Of a stretch of 64,000 nt of DNA, positions 9,113-18,775 are shown piece after piece. Position 1 is the stretch's first letter; each line of letters opens with the position of its first letter. Both the position numbers and the translations under genes were made by a program. The DNA is from Sulfomarinibacter sp963741385. Its GTDB lineage: Bacteria; Acidobacteriota; Thermoanaerobaculia; Thermoanaerobaculales; Sulfomarinibacteraceae. The notes beneath the pieces are model-generated. The model was not told where the DNA came from and made no database searches. It was given only the letters and a program-made list of their open reading frames with translations. The stretch lies in contig CAVUHO010000003.1 of the NCBI GenBank assembly GCA_963741385.1, positions 1 to 64,000 of the forward strand. Reading direction: 5' to 3'.

Positions 9113-9895
9113 CTCGGTCGGGATGACAACGGAAGGGTCTATCGGATGAGCTCCCGTCTCCGGGGCCGGGCGGGACTTGTGGCGCGGCCGTCCCGGCTGC
9201 GCGTGCAGGCGCCGCGCCTGCACCACACCGGACGAACGGTGGGTGAAAAGTCGGGTTGTCGACACGCCGCTGGTGGTCGCTCGATCCGTCGCCGGGATTG
9301 AGGTCCCTCCGCTCGCTCACTTCGTTGGCTCGGTCGGGATGACAGGGAAATGGGAGGTTTGGTTTCTCGGTCGGGATGACAACGGGAGGGTCTATCGGAT
9401 GAGCTCCCGTCTCCCGGGCCGGGCGGGACTTGTGGCGCGGCCGTCCCGGCTGCGCGTGCAGGCGCCGCGCCTGCACCACACCGGACGAACGGTGGGTGAA
9501 AAGTCGGGTTGTCGACACGCCGCTGGTGGTCGCTCGATCCGTCGCCGGGATTGAGGTCCCTCCGCTCGCTCACTTCGTTGGCTCGGTCGGGATGACAGGG
9601 AAATGGGAGGTTTGGTTTCTCGGTCGGGATGACAACGGGAGGGTCTATCGGATGAGCTCCCGTCTCCCGGGCCGGGCGGGACTTGTGGCGCGGCCGTCCC
9701 GGCTGCGCGTGCAGGCGCCGCGCCTGCACCACACCGGACGAACGGTGGGTGAAAAGTCGGGTTGTCGACAGGCCGCTGGTGGTCGCTCGATCCGTCGCCG
9801 GGATTGAGGTCCCTCCGCTCGCTCACTTCGTTGGCTCGGTCGGGATGACAGGGAAATGGGAGGTTTGGTTTCTCGGTCGGGATGACAACGGGTGA
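9113..9895. repeat. 253-bp tandem repeat, three copies
   Basis: Units start at 9113, 9366 and 9619 with a partial fourth at 9872, nearly identical to each other. Each unit contains CTCGGTCGGGATGACA at both ends and a central GCGTGCAGGCGCCGCGCCTGC palindromic block. Long frames across it are products of the repeat and resemble no real protein. The region from 8836 to 9112 holds only scattered GGGTGCCA motifs. Confidence 0.9.
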
Positions 9896-9924
9896 TCGCC
9901 GAGGGTGAATGGTCGCACCCATGG

Positions 9925-9963
9925 GTGCCAGGAGAAGCAAAGTTAACAATGTTGTGATAGCGA
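9925..9963 (+). repeat. RAYT-associated terminal repeat (left end of dead copy)
   Basis: GTGCCAGGAGAAGCAAAGTT followed by AACAATGTTGTGATAGCG matches, with one change, the repeat at 23868-23906 left of the intact RAYT gene, and the solo copy at 39211-39245. Confidence 0.75.
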
Positions 9964-9981
9964 TCCGTCGGAGGCGGTGGG

Positions 9982-10261
9982 GTGCCACGTCGGCGGCGGG
10001 TCCTTGTTGAAAGCGGTTTGTACCATGTGTACAACCGGTTCGCGCGTGGCGAGGGCGTGTTTGCCGATCCGGAGGAAGCTGCTGAATTTGCGGAGCTGAT
10101 CCGGGAGGTGAAGGCGCGCGACGGTTGAACGGTCTTTGCCTGGGCGTTGCTTTCAAACCACCACCGCCTGGCCGTGCAGACGTCGGCGATTTCTCTTTCG
10201 CGGACGATGAGGTTCCCCAGGGCACCTTCAGCCGGAGGTTCAACCGCCGGTGGAAGAGCCG
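9982..10261 (+). pseudogene. Degenerate RAYT (Y1/HUH) transposase
   Basis: Closely similar in DNA to the first ~290 bases of the intact transposase at 23925-24923, with the same spacing to the upstream terminal repeat. A TGA replaces CTA at the codon after RDG, a base is lost near FPRAPSA, and the HFH metal-binding motif has become HHR. Similarity ends near 10261 and the 3' two thirds is absent. An inactive fossil of the element. Confidence 0.85.
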
Positions 10262-10338
10262 GGCCCTCACGCGCTCAGGATGACAAAAACGGGCGGGAGG
10301 CCTTGCTCGGGTGGCACCTGTATGCGAACGAGACCGTG

Positions 10339-13300
10339 TTATTCGGTGGCAGCTTCTCGCGGCCCCGTAGACTCCGCACCCGTCACCTTGATCACGACCA
10401 CGGCCATGTCGTCGCTCAGCCGATCACTGTTGCAGCACCGGTACACGTCCTCAACGATCGCATCCTTGATCTGCGAGGCCTCCAGATCCGAGGTATCGAG
10501 CCGTGCGAGCAGCTCTCTCGGGGCGTCGTAGCCGTAGAGATCTCCCGCGGCGCGATGGCGGGCCTCGGGGACGCCGTCGGAAAACAGCACGACGATATCT
10601 CCCGGCGCCAGGCTCAGGGTTCTGCTCTCATACGCCGTGTCGCGGACGGCCCCGAGCGGGAATCTGGCGCCCGGGGACCCGAGGTACTCGACGGAGCCGG
10701 CGGTCTTGTGGAGCGGCTCGCACAGGCCGGCGTTGGAAAAGGTGAGGCTGCGGGTTTCGGGTTCGAGCACGACCAGGCACAGGGCGGTGAACATCCGCTC
10801 TCCGACCTTGTGGTGGATCGAGCTGTTGAGACTGCACATGATCTCCTCGACCGAACCCCCCTGCCTCGCCCGGGAGAAGACCATGCCGTCCGACATCACC
10901 GCGTTCATGGCCGCCGACATCGCCTTGCCGGCCACATCCCCGACGACGACGCACAGCCTCCTGGGCTCCCCTTCAAGCCAGAAGTAGTCGAAGAAGTCAC
11001 CGCCGACCTCGTTGGCCGGGACGCACACACCGCTGATGTCGAAGCCGGCGACCTCGGGGGTCGTCTGCGGCAGGATTGCCATCTGCGCGTCGTGAGCGGC
11101 GACTAACTCGGTTTTCATGCGGATGCCCCGCAACCGATTCTGGATCACGACCACTGCGATGGCAGCCAGGAGGCCGGCCGACAACAAACGGAACCACCAC
11201 GTTGCCCAGAACGGAGGCGTGACGATGATCCGCAAGGAGGCGGGGTCGTCGTTCCAGACGCCGTCGCTGTTGGCACCGCGCACGCTGAAAAGGTACTCGC
11301 CGGCGGTGAGGCCGGTAAATGTCGCAAAACGCCGGTCGGCGCCGACCGGGATCCAGGCATCGCTGAAGCCCGCCATGCGGTACAAGTAGCTGTTCTTCCC
11401 CGGAGCGCTATAGTGCAGCGCGGCAAACTCGAGGGTGAAGACGTTGTCCCGGTAGGAGAGTTCGATCTCTTCGGTGTAGGTGATCGGTCGTACGAGCGGG
11501 ACCCTGCCGCCGATCGTCTGACCGACGGTAATCGAGCGGTTGAAAAGCTGGAGGTCGGTGATGACGACGATCGGGACCTCCGCGTTGATGCCGATCTCCT
11601 CGGGGTAGAAGGCGTTGAAGCCGTTGATGCCGCCGAAGAACATCTCACCGCTCGGGGTGCGATAGGCGGAGCCGCCGTTGAACTCGTTGCTCTGCAGCCC
11701 GTCGCGAACGTCATAGTTGCGGAAGGAATCGGTGTGCGGGTCGAAGAGCGACAGGCCCTTGGTGGTGCTGACCCACAGCCTGCCCTGGTCGTCCTCGAGC
11801 ATCGCGTAGACAGAATCCGCGGCGAGCCCGTCCTCCACCCGGTAGCGCCGAAAGCTACCGGTCTCCCGGTCGAACCGGTTGATGCCGCCGCCGAAGGTAC
11901 CGAACCACAGCGTGCCGTCCCGGTCCTCGTGGATGGCGAACACGTGGTCGGTGCTGATGCTGGAGGGATCCTCCGGATCGTGCCGGTAGCTGGTGAACGC
12001 ACCGGTTTCGGGGTCGAGGCGGTTCAGCCCGCCACCCTGCGTCCCCACCCACAGCACCCCCTCGCGGTCCTCGAAGGCAAGGCGGATGAAATTGTGGCTG
12101 ATGCTGGAGGGATCCTCCGGATCATGCCGGTAGTGGGTGAAGACACCGGTCGAAGGGTCCAGGCGATCGAGCCCACCGCCGAAGGTGCCCAACCAGAGCG
12201 CGCCCGAGCGGTCCTGATAGATCGACCGCAGCTCGTCGTGGCTCAGTGAGTTCGGGTCGTCGGGGTCGTGCCGGTAGTGAGTGATCCGTTGGGTCTTTCG
12301 GTCGAGCCGGTCGACGCCCCCGCCGTTCGTGCCGATCCAGAGCGTGCCGTCGCGGTCGCCGAAAACCACGCGCACCGTGTTGTGGCTGAGGCTCGAGGGG
12401 TCACCGGGCCGGTGCAGGTAGTGGCGCCAGCGGCCGGTCCGGCGATCGAACCGATTCAAGCCGCCGCTGTCGGTCCCGATCCACAAGATGCCGTCCTCGT
12501 CCTCGTAAAACGACCACACGATGTTGTGGCTGAGCGAGTTCTGGTCTTCGGGATCGTTCTGGTAGCGGCGGAACTTCTTCCTCGAGACGTCGAACTTGCA
12601 GACGCCGCCGCCGTAGGTGCCGACCCACAGCACGCGCGACCGATCTTGGTACAACGAGTAGACCCGATCGGTGCTGAGGCTGTAAGGATCGATCGGGTCG
12701 TTGCGGTAGCTGGTGAAGGTACCGCTGTCGCGGTCGAATCGGTTGAGCCCGCCGCCGTCGGTCCCAATCCACAGGGTTCCTTCGTGATCCTCGAACAGCG
12801 CCTTGATGAGGTCGTTGCTGAGGGCGGTCGGATCGTCGGCGTCGGCCAGGTGATGCGTGAACCGACCCGTGGCTCGGTCCAGGGTGTCGAGGCCACCGCC
12901 GTAGGTACCGACCCAGAGGGCGCCGGTGTTGTCCTCGAGGATCGTGAACACGTGGTCGTCGCTCAAGCTGTTGGGGTTTTGCGGGTCGTGCACGAAGTGG
13001 GTGAAGTCTCCGGACTCCGGGTCGAACCGGTCGAGCCCGCCGCCGTTGGTACCTATCCACAGGATGCCTTGCCGGTCTTCGAAGATCGCCCGCACGTCGT
13101 CGTATCCGGCGGCGGCCGGCGTCCCCCGGTCCGTCAGGTAGTGGTGGAAGGTGCCCGTCTCGCGGTCGAGACGGTCCAGCCCGCCGCCCTGGGTGCCGAC
13201 CCACAGCTGGCCGGACCGGTCCTCGAGGATACAGCGGACGCTGTCGGCGCTCAGGCTCGCGGGATCGGCGTCGTCGTGGCGGTACCTCACGATCTCTTCC

Positions 13301-13686
13301 GTCGAAGGGTCAAAGCTGTTGAGGCCGCTCTCGAAAATCCCCACCCAGAGGATCCCGTCGCGGTCCACATGCAGCGCTTTCAGCTCATTGTAACTGAGGC
13401 TGTTGGGGTTGCCAGGCACGTTCTTGAAGACGGTGAACCGGTACCCGTCGAAGCGATTGAGGCCATCCTCAGTGGCGAACCACATGAACCCCTTCTGGTC
13501 CTGAACCATCGACTCGATGATGCTCTGCGACAGCCCCTGCTCGAGCGAGAGGCGGTCGAAATCTATGCGGTCCTGAGCGGCGACGGTCACGGCAGTGACG
13601 CACGAGAGGGCGATGAGCAAGGCCCATCGCAGGACGACCGAAGCCCGGAATAAGAAGCTCATTTGCCGATCGAGTCTATCAGCCAT
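10339..13686 (-). CDS. Two-component-propeller sensor with C-terminal SpoIIE/PP2C phosphatase
   Basis: A 1115-residue protein. After an N-terminal signal segment come about 14 propeller repeats of the Reg_prop type (D..G.lWvGT.GgGL.RfD..tg.f..y.hdp.dp.SLS), then a Y_Y_Y domain (SYLYRMAGFSDAWIPVGADRRFATFTGLTAGEYLFSVRGANSDGVW), one membrane helix (WWFRLLSAGLLAAIAVVVIQ), and a cytoplasmic SpoIIE-type phosphatase with GGDFFDYF, VVGDVAGKAMSAA, LFSDGVPEA and SDDMAVVVI. The periplasmic propeller is expected to bind a ligand and control dephosphorylation of a cytoplasmic partner such as an anti-sigma-factor antagonist. The start may be the internal Met at residue 9 (MSFLFRAS). Monocistronic. Confidence 0.9.
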   Translation of the reverse strand: MADRLDRQMSFLFRASVVLRWALLIALSCVTAVTVAAQDRIDFDRLSLEQGLSQSIIESMVQDQKGFMWFATEDGLNRFDGYRFTVFKNVPGNPNSLSYNELKALHVDRDGILWVGIFESGLNSFDPSTEEIVRYRHDDADPASLSADSVRCILEDRSGQLWVGTQGGGLDRLDRETGTFHHYLTDRGTPAAAGYDDVRAIFEDRQGILWIGTNGGGLDRFDPESGDFTHFVHDPQNPNSLSDDHVFTILEDNTGALWVGTYGGGLDTLDRATGRFTHHLADADDPTALSNDLIKALFEDHEGTLWIGTDGGGLNRFDRDSGTFTSYRNDPIDPYSLSTDRVYSLYQDRSRVLWVGTYGGGVCKFDVSRKKFRRYQNDPEDQNSLSHNIVWSFYEDEDGILWIGTDSGGLNRFDRRTGRWRHYLHRPGDPSSLSHNTVRVVFGDRDGTLWIGTNGGGVDRLDRKTQRITHYRHDPDDPNSLSHDELRSIYQDRSGALWLGTFGGGLDRLDPSTGVFTHYRHDPEDPSSISHNFIRLAFEDREGVLWVGTQGGGLNRLDPETGAFTSYRHDPEDPSSISTDHVFAIHEDRDGTLWFGTFGGGINRFDRETGSFRRYRVEDGLAADSVYAMLEDDQGRLWVSTTKGLSLFDPHTDSFRNYDVRDGLQSNEFNGGSAYRTPSGEMFFGGINGFNAFYPEEIGINAEVPIVVITDLQLFNRSITVGQTIGGRVPLVRPITYTEEIELSYRDNVFTLEFAALHYSAPGKNSYLYRMAGFSDAWIPVGADRRFATFTGLTAGEYLFSVRGANSDGVWNDDPASLRIIVTPPFWATWWFRLLSAGLLAAIAVVVIQNRLRGIRMKTELVAAHDAQMAILPQTTPEVAGFDISGVCVPANEVGGDFFDYFWLEGEPRRLCVVVGDVAGKAMSAAMNAVMSDGMVFSRARQGGSVEEIMCSLNSSIHHKVGERMFTALCLVVLEPETRSLTFSNAGLCEPLHKTAGSVEYLGSPGARFPLGAVRDTAYESRTLSLAPGDIVVLFSDGVPEARHRAAGDLYGYDAPRELLARLDTSDLEASQIKDAIVEDVYRCCNSDRLSDDMAVVVIKVTGAESTGPREAATE

Positions 13687-13860
13687 CAGCCCTCATAGGT
13701 ACCACTGAGGTGCCATGCTTCGCATCATGGGTGCCACGTGAGCCTCCTGCAAAAGCCATCGAACGGTCACCGCGGGCGGCATGAATACCGCTCCTGCATG
13801 AAAACCGCCTCAGGGTTGGGGGGGGGCGGGGCTCCTCGGCCCGACTCTTCTCAAAGACGA

Positions 13861-13934
13861 AGGCGGGTCCTTCAGGGCCCGCCACCCGGACGCCGATTTC
13901 AGCCCCCCACAGGCGGGCCGTAAACGACCCGCCT
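13861..13934. repeat. Pair of GGCGGG hairpins
   Basis: Two inverted repeats: 13861-13883 (AGGCGGG...CCCGCC) and 13911-13934 (AGGCGGGCCGT..ACGACCCGCCT). They lie in the 13687-14054 intergenic stretch, where no credible gene is seen. Confidence 0.55.
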
Positions 13935-14054
13935 ACGCCTGTCAGAAAATTCCTCGCCCACTTGATTTCGAATATTGCAAGAGGCTCACGCGGCACCCTT
14001 TGCTTTATCGAAAAAAGCATAGCGACGTGAACATCAGTTCTCATCGGTGACACC

Positions 14055-14091
14055 GGACACGTGTCCGCAGCCAGGTTGACAGGTGTCAACC
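14055..14091 (+). promoter_or_regulatory. Two palindromes, candidate upstream activator sites
   Basis: GGACACGTGTCC (14055-14066) and GGTTGACAGGTGTCAACC (14074-14091) are perfect palindromes sharing GACA/TGTC half-sites, about 63-100 bp upstream of a sigma-54 promoter. That is the normal place for enhancer-binding-protein sites. The operon downstream encodes such an activator, so autoregulation is the simplest reading. Confidence 0.65.
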
Positions 14092-14153
14092 CGACGTTTC
14101 GAAAGGAATCGTCATATTATTGATTATTCATGACTTAAGAAATTTGAACAAGC

Positions 14154-14169
14154 GGGCACGGTCTTTGCT
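14154..14169 (+). promoter_or_regulatory. Sigma-54 (-24/-12) promoter
   Basis: GGGCACGGTCTTTGCT matches the TGGCACG-N4-TTGCW consensus at all but the first base, with the invariant GG-N10-GC spacing (GG 14155-14156, GC 14167-14168). Transcription would begin near 14180, just ahead of the AGGAG ribosome binding site (14183-14187) and the ATG at 14194. This rules out the GTG at 14170 as the start. Confidence 0.8.
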
Positions 14170-14193
14170 GTGGAACGTCTCCAGGAGACGAAT

Positions 14194-15462
14194 ATGATCA
14201 AAGATGCTTCTGCCATGGACCGGCCGGTTGCTCAACGACGATTTTTGCATCGGGTGCGTTTCATTGGTCCTGCAACGATCGTAGTGACACTTGCCGCTGT
14301 GGCTTTTTGGCCCTCGTTCTCACGCTGGTCCCGATCAGAAGCTTCGATTGACGCCTCTCGCGTGCGTATTGCCGAGGTTGTTCGTGGTGATCTTGTACGA
14401 GAGTTCTCGGTTGAAGGACGCATCGTCGCTGCATTTCACCCGACCTCATTCAGCCCGGCACGCGGCATCGTTTCGATCAACGTCACTGCAGGCCAGGTCG
14501 TTGATGAGGGTGATGTTCTCGCCAATGTATCCAGCCCCGAACTCGGCAGTCTTGTGGCTCAGGAAGAGACGACGCTGAGCAGCCTGAAATCGACCGACGA
14601 ACGCCTGCAGCTTGAAGCCCGCCAAAATCGATTGGTCAATGAGCAGAAGGTCGATCTCGGACGCGTCGAACTCGCGGCGGCCAACCGCTCCCTCGAACGA
14701 GCCGAGAAGCTCTACAAACTTGGCCTGACGAACCAAATTGATCTTGAAGCAGCTCGCGATTCTGTCGTCGTCGCTTCGCTCAAACTCAAACAGGCCGAAC
14801 AACATGTTGAATTCGGTTCCGAAATCCTCATGTTTGAACTCGAAAGCGCTCGGCAGCAGCTCGAGCGCCAACAACTCGTCGTTGACGAACTCGAACGCAG
14901 AGTCGAAGCCTTGACAATCCGCGCGCCGGTCGCGGGCCTCGTATCACGCTTACATGTTGACGATCGTCAAGCCGTCAATACCAATGACCCTCTGATCACC
15001 GTCGTTGACCTTTCGGCGTATGAAGTCGAAATTGCGATCGCTGAATCCTATTCAAACGAGATCGACCCCGGAACTGAAGCCGTCATTTCCAAAGACGGTA
15101 TCGAATACCCGGCACACGTGCTCAGCATATCCCCTGAGGTTGAAGGAAGCCGCGTCAAAGGCAAGGTCGCATTTACCGGGAAAGCGCCTGACGGATTGAG
15201 GCAGAATCAGCGCGTCACCGCACGATTGATTCTCGAAACCCGCCCCGACGTGCTCAAGGTGGCGCGCGGTCCTTTTCTCGAAGACGGCGCAGGCCGTGTC
15301 GCTTTCGTCATCGACGATGACATCGCTTACAAACGGCCGATCCTCACAGGAAGCACCAGCATTTCGGAAGTCGAAATTGTATCGGGTCTCGAAATTGGCG
15401 ACCGCATCATCATCTCCGATATCACACGATTTGAGGACGCCGAAAACGTCCTTCTCCGTTAA
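14194..15462 (+). CDS. MacA-like periplasmic adaptor (HlyD family)
   Basis: The 422-residue protein has an N-terminal membrane anchor (FIGPATIVVTLAAVAFWPSF) and a split lipoyl/barrel-sandwich domain (FSPARGIVSINVTAGQVVDEGDVLANVSSPELG ... IRAPVAGLVSRLHVDDRQAVNTNDPLITVVD). A long alpha-hairpin coiled coil rich in Leu/Glu/Gln lies between the halves, followed by beta-barrel and membrane-proximal domains. It would bridge the inner-membrane ABC transporter encoded by the next three genes to an outer-membrane channel, for which no gene is nearby. The ATG at 14194 has AGGAG at ideal spacing. First gene of a sigma-54 operon; GC content is visibly lower than in flanking DNA. Confidence 0.9.
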   Translation: MIKDASAMDRPVAQRRFLHRVRFIGPATIVVTLAAVAFWPSFSRWSRSEASIDASRVRIAEVVRGDLVREFSVEGRIVAAFHPTSFSPARGIVSINVTAGQVVDEGDVLANVSSPELGSLVAQEETTLSSLKSTDERLQLEARQNRLVNEQKVDLGRVELAAANRSLERAEKLYKLGLTNQIDLEAARDSVVVASLKLKQAEQHVEFGSEILMFELESARQQLERQQLVVDELERRVEALTIRAPVAGLVSRLHVDDRQAVNTNDPLITVVDLSAYEVEIAIAESYSNEIDPGTEAVISKDGIEYPAHVLSISPEVEGSRVKGKVAFTGKAPDGLRQNQRVTARLILETRPDVLKVARGPFLEDGAGRVAFVIDDDIAYKRPILTGSTSISEVEIVSGLEIGDRIIISDITRFEDAENVLLR

Positions 15463-15482
15463 TCCGAAGCCAAGGAGCCAAC

Positions 15483-16214
15483 ATGATCAAGATGCAGGAA
15501 ATCCGTAAAATCTACCGCACCGAACACGTCGAAACCCACGCCCTGGACAGCTTCGACCTCGAAGTGAAAGCCGGTGAATTCATTTCAATCATGGGGCCCT
15601 CGGGCTCCGGAAAGACGACCCTGCTCAATCTCATCGGGCTGCTCGACAGCTTCGACAACGGGTCTTATGTGCTCGACGGTGAGGACGTCACGAAGCTATC
15701 TGACCGGCAAATGTCGCGTATCCGCAATTTGAAGATCGGCTTCATCTTTCAGACCTTCAACCTCATTCCCGATCTCAATGTCTTCGATAACATTGACGTA
15801 CCACTGAGATACCGCGGCATGCCCGCAAGGGAAAGACGCACTGCCATCGAAGAGGCGCTTTCGACCGTTGGTCTCGCGTCACGCATGAAACACCTGCCTA
15901 CCCAGCTCTCGGGCGGGCAGCAACAACGTGTTGCCGTGGCGCGTGCAATCGTCGGCCGGCCCAAGCTCATTCTCGCCGACGAGCCGACGGGAAACCTCGA
16001 TACGGCCATGGCCAACGACATCATGGATCTCTTGGAAAAGGTCAACGAGAGCGGCACCACCCTCGTCATGGTGACCCACGATCCCGATCTGGCACGACGA
16101 GCTTCACGCCAGATCCATCTGCTCGACGGTTCGTTGATCGACCTCAAGACTCAGGACTCTCACATCCCGCTCATCAACGCCGAGCCGGCCGCGCTTGCCA
16201 ACGCAGACTGCTGA
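15483..16214 (+). CDS. MacB/LolD-type ABC transporter ATPase
   Basis: A 243-residue nucleotide-binding subunit with Walker A GPSGSGKTT (about residues 38-46), Q-loop FQTFNLIPDLNVFDN, signature LSGGQQQR, Walker B LILADEPTGNLD and the H-loop VTHD. The NLIP and LDNV-like surroundings place it in the LolD/MacB/FtsE class, which powers mechanotransmission rather than substrate translocation through the membrane. It starts 20 bp after the adaptor gene behind AAGGAG, and is followed by two separate FtsX-type permeases. Confidence 0.92.
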   Translation: MIKMQEIRKIYRTEHVETHALDSFDLEVKAGEFISIMGPSGSGKTTLLNLIGLLDSFDNGSYVLDGEDVTKLSDRQMSRIRNLKIGFIFQTFNLIPDLNVFDNIDVPLRYRGMPARERRTAIEEALSTVGLASRMKHLPTQLSGGQQQRVAVARAIVGRPKLILADEPTGNLDTAMANDIMDLLEKVNESGTTLVMVTHDPDLARRASRQIHLLDGSLIDLKTQDSHIPLINAEPAALANADC

Positions 16215-16231
16215 TTTGATCTGAGAGGAGA

Positions 16232-17551
16232 ATGACGGTGTTTGTCTATCAACTTCGCCTGGCTTTCAAGAGTCTGCGCCGCAACCCTGTTCTCTCGGCC
16301 CTGATGGTCGTGGCAATCGGCCTCGGCATCGCCGTGTCGACGGCCTCGGTGACGATCTATTACATCTACTCCGGCAATCCGATACCACACAAAAGCGACC
16401 TGCTCTTCCATGTCGAACTCGACAACTGGCATCCAGACAAACCGTTTAACCGCGATCACCCTGAAAGAGCTCCTTTTCAGCTCAGCTACCGTGACGCGAC
16501 GGCGATCATGCAATCCGACCTTCCGACCTACCAGACCGCGGCCTTCCGTGGAGAGTTCATAGTCTTCCCCGACGACGATCAGCAACGCCCGTTTCGAGAG
16601 CACATACGGATGTGTTTCAGCGACTTCTTTCTGATGTTTGAAGTGCCTTTTCAGTACGGCAACGGCTGGGACGAAGCTGCCGATCTGGCGCCCGAATCGC
16701 TCATCGTCATCGATTCAGAGATGAATCAGAAACTCTTCGGGGGCGTCAATAGCGTCGGACGATCACTCAAGATCGAAGATCGCTACTTCACCATCATCGG
16801 CATACTCGCACCTTGGCGTCCAACACCCAAGTATTACGACCCGACAGGCGACCCGTTCGGAAAGCCCGAAGGGATCTTCATGCCGTTCAACTTCACTCCG
16901 GTCCTCGAGGTTTATTCCAGCGGCAACACATGGGGTTGGACGCCCGATTCGATCACCAACCACCAGGCATACCTGCAGTCCGAAATGCTCTGGATCCAGA
17001 TGTGGGTTCAACTCGACAACGAAACACAGAAGCAGGCATATCAAGACTTCTTGGACGTCTATGTTATCGAACAAAAGAAGCTTGGCCGTTTTGGCCGACC
17101 TCTGAACAACCGATTGCTCAACGTCATGACCACCCTCGAAGAATATGAAGTCGTGCCTGATTCGACGAGGAGTCAGCTCGTCGTATCGCTGCTCTTTCTT
17201 GTCGTGTGTGCGATCAATCTCATCGGAATTCTGCTCGGCAAGTTCCTGAGCAGGGCCCCCGAGATCGGCGTACGCAGAGCCCTCGGCGCGAGCCGTTCTT
17301 CGGTTTTCATACAACACGTGCTCGAGTGCGAGGTGATCGGTGTTCTTGGAGGCGGCCTCGGGCTTGCTATCTCGGTGCTGGTGCTCAACCTGATCAACCG
17401 CATGTTGTCGACCGGCGAGCACCTCCAACTCGATCTCACAATGGTTGGCGCCGGTCTCCTGCTCTCTCTCGTGGCCGGCCTGATCGCCGGGGTCTATCCA
17501 TCCTGGCGCATCTGCCACGTCGCGCCCGCCGTTCACCTCAAAATGCAGTGA
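16232..17551 (+). CDS. ABC transporter permease, MacB/FtsX type (first)
   Basis: 439 residues with the four-helix MacB architecture: helix 1 near residues 19-42 (LSALMVVAIGLGIAVSTASVTIYYIY), a large periplasmic domain, then three C-terminal helices including LVVSLLFLVVCAINLIGILLGKFLSR, the motif APEIGVRRALGASR that couples to the ATPase, and SLVAGLIAGVYPSWRI. It probably pairs with the next gene as a heterodimer, since the ATPase is encoded once and two different permeases follow. GAGAGGAG precedes the ATG at 16232. Confidence 0.88.
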   Translation: MTVFVYQLRLAFKSLRRNPVLSALMVVAIGLGIAVSTASVTIYYIYSGNPIPHKSDLLFHVELDNWHPDKPFNRDHPERAPFQLSYRDATAIMQSDLPTYQTAAFRGEFIVFPDDDQQRPFREHIRMCFSDFFLMFEVPFQYGNGWDEAADLAPESLIVIDSEMNQKLFGGVNSVGRSLKIEDRYFTIIGILAPWRPTPKYYDPTGDPFGKPEGIFMPFNFTPVLEVYSSGNTWGWTPDSITNHQAYLQSEMLWIQMWVQLDNETQKQAYQDFLDVYVIEQKKLGRFGRPLNNRLLNVMTTLEEYEVVPDSTRSQLVVSLLFLVVCAINLIGILLGKFLSRAPEIGVRRALGASRSSVFIQHVLECEVIGVLGGGLGLAISVLVLNLINRMLSTGEHLQLDLTMVGAGLLLSLVAGLIAGVYPSWRICHVAPAVHLKMQ

Positions 17552-17560
17552 CTGGAGATT

Positions 17561-18775
17561 GTGATGGAATTCGGTCCAATTTTTCGCGCACTCCTCAACA
17601 ACCGTACGAGGTTCTGGCTGATTCTCGTGGAAGTCGCGCTGACCCTCGCCATCGTGGTCAACTGCACCTCGATCTTCCTTGAAAAGCGTCAGTCATTTCT
17701 CGCTCCTACGGGCATGGACACCGACAACATTCTTGCCATCACCACCGAGCCATTTGGTGAGAACTTCGCAGACGAGGAATTTGTCGAGAGCGTCGGCGAG
17801 GCAGATCTCCGGCAACTCCGCAACCACCCCTCGATCATCGATGCAACCCCAATCCACTTCTTTCCGTTGTCCGGCAGTGGCTCATCAATCGGTCGAAAAG
17901 CCGCCGGTTCTGAAATCGATACCGTGGAGGTGGGATATTTCATGGTCGATGAACACGGGATCGATACTCTCGGCACCAACCTCATCGAAGGACGTAACTT
18001 CAATTCATCCGATATCGAACTCAGCAGTGACTACGACGCTCCACAAAACATCATCATCACCAAGGCCTTCGCAGATCGAGTCTTCCCCGACGGGAACGTC
18101 ATAGGCAGCCGGCTCTCCAACCAGGACAACGAACATACTGGAACTATCATCGGAGTGATCGACAGCATGAGCAATTCGTGGCCGAGGGCAGGTATGGGTG
18201 GTCAAACGATGCTGCTGCCGGGCAAGCCGCGTGACAACCGCGAAATGAACTATCTCGTACGTGCCGAACCCGGCGCCATCGACTCGCTCTACACCGAACT
18301 CGACGAGTTGTTGGTTTCGCTCGAGAGCGATCGTATCGTCACGGTGCGAACACTCTCTGAGATCAAACTCCGATACTTCAGACGCACCCTGATGGCGATG
18401 AAGATCTGGGCAGCAGTGGTCGTGCTCATGATCATCGTCACCTCACTTGGTATCGTCGGATTGACGTCATTTTCAGTAACTCAACGCATCCGAGAAATCG
18501 GCACCAGACGCGCGCTCGGTGCGACCAGAGCAGCCATCCTGCGCTATTTCCTTCTCGAAAACTGGCTCATCACGACTGCAGGACTCATCATTGGAACAAT
18601 ACTGACCATTCTGCTCAACTATGTACTCGCTCAGTATGCGGAAGCCCCGAAGATTGACTGGGTTCTGATGGCCGGCGGCGCCACCGTCTTGTGGGCAGCA
18701 GGTCTTCTGGCAGCCCTGTTCCCGGCACTTCGTGCGACAACTGTTACGCCGGAGATCGCTACTCGCTCGGTATGA
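17561..18775 (+). CDS. ABC transporter permease, MacB/FtsX type (second)
   Basis: 404 residues of the same fold as the preceding permease: N-terminal helix (FWLILVEVALTLAIVVNCTSIFL), a periplasmic domain, and a C-terminal FtsX domain with VVVLMIIVTSLGIVGLTSFSVTQRIREIGTRRALGATRAAILRYFLLENWLI. The REIGTRRALGAT segment is the coupling helix consensus. Its stop codon overlaps the start of the response-regulator gene (ATGA at 18772-18775), so transporter and regulator are co-translated. Confidence 0.88.
   Translation: MMEFGPIFRALLNNRTRFWLILVEVALTLAIVVNCTSIFLEKRQSFLAPTGMDTDNILAITTEPFGENFADEEFVESVGEADLRQLRNHPSIIDATPIHFFPLSGSGSSIGRKAAGSEIDTVEVGYFMVDEHGIDTLGTNLIEGRNFNSSDIELSSDYDAPQNIIITKAFADRVFPDGNVIGSRLSNQDNEHTGTIIGVIDSMSNSWPRAGMGGQTMLLPGKPRDNREMNYLVRAEPGAIDSLYTELDELLVSLESDRIVTVRTLSEIKLRYFRRTLMAMKIWAAVVVLMIIVTSLGIVGLTSFSVTQRIREIGTRRALGATRAAILRYFLLENWLITTAGLIIGTILTILLNYVLAQYAEAPKIDWVLMAGGATVLWAAGLLAALFPALRATTVTPEIATRSV

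Noticed and set aside
8973..9807. Long minus- and plus-strand frames rich in CHPDRANE or RRRACTTP peptides
   Set aside because: They are translations of the 253-bp tandem repeat with identical copies in several frames; no ribosome binding site or domain.
13679..14089. 136-residue minus-strand frame
   Set aside because: It is read through the GGCGGG hairpins and a GGGTGCCA repeat and lacks a start signal.
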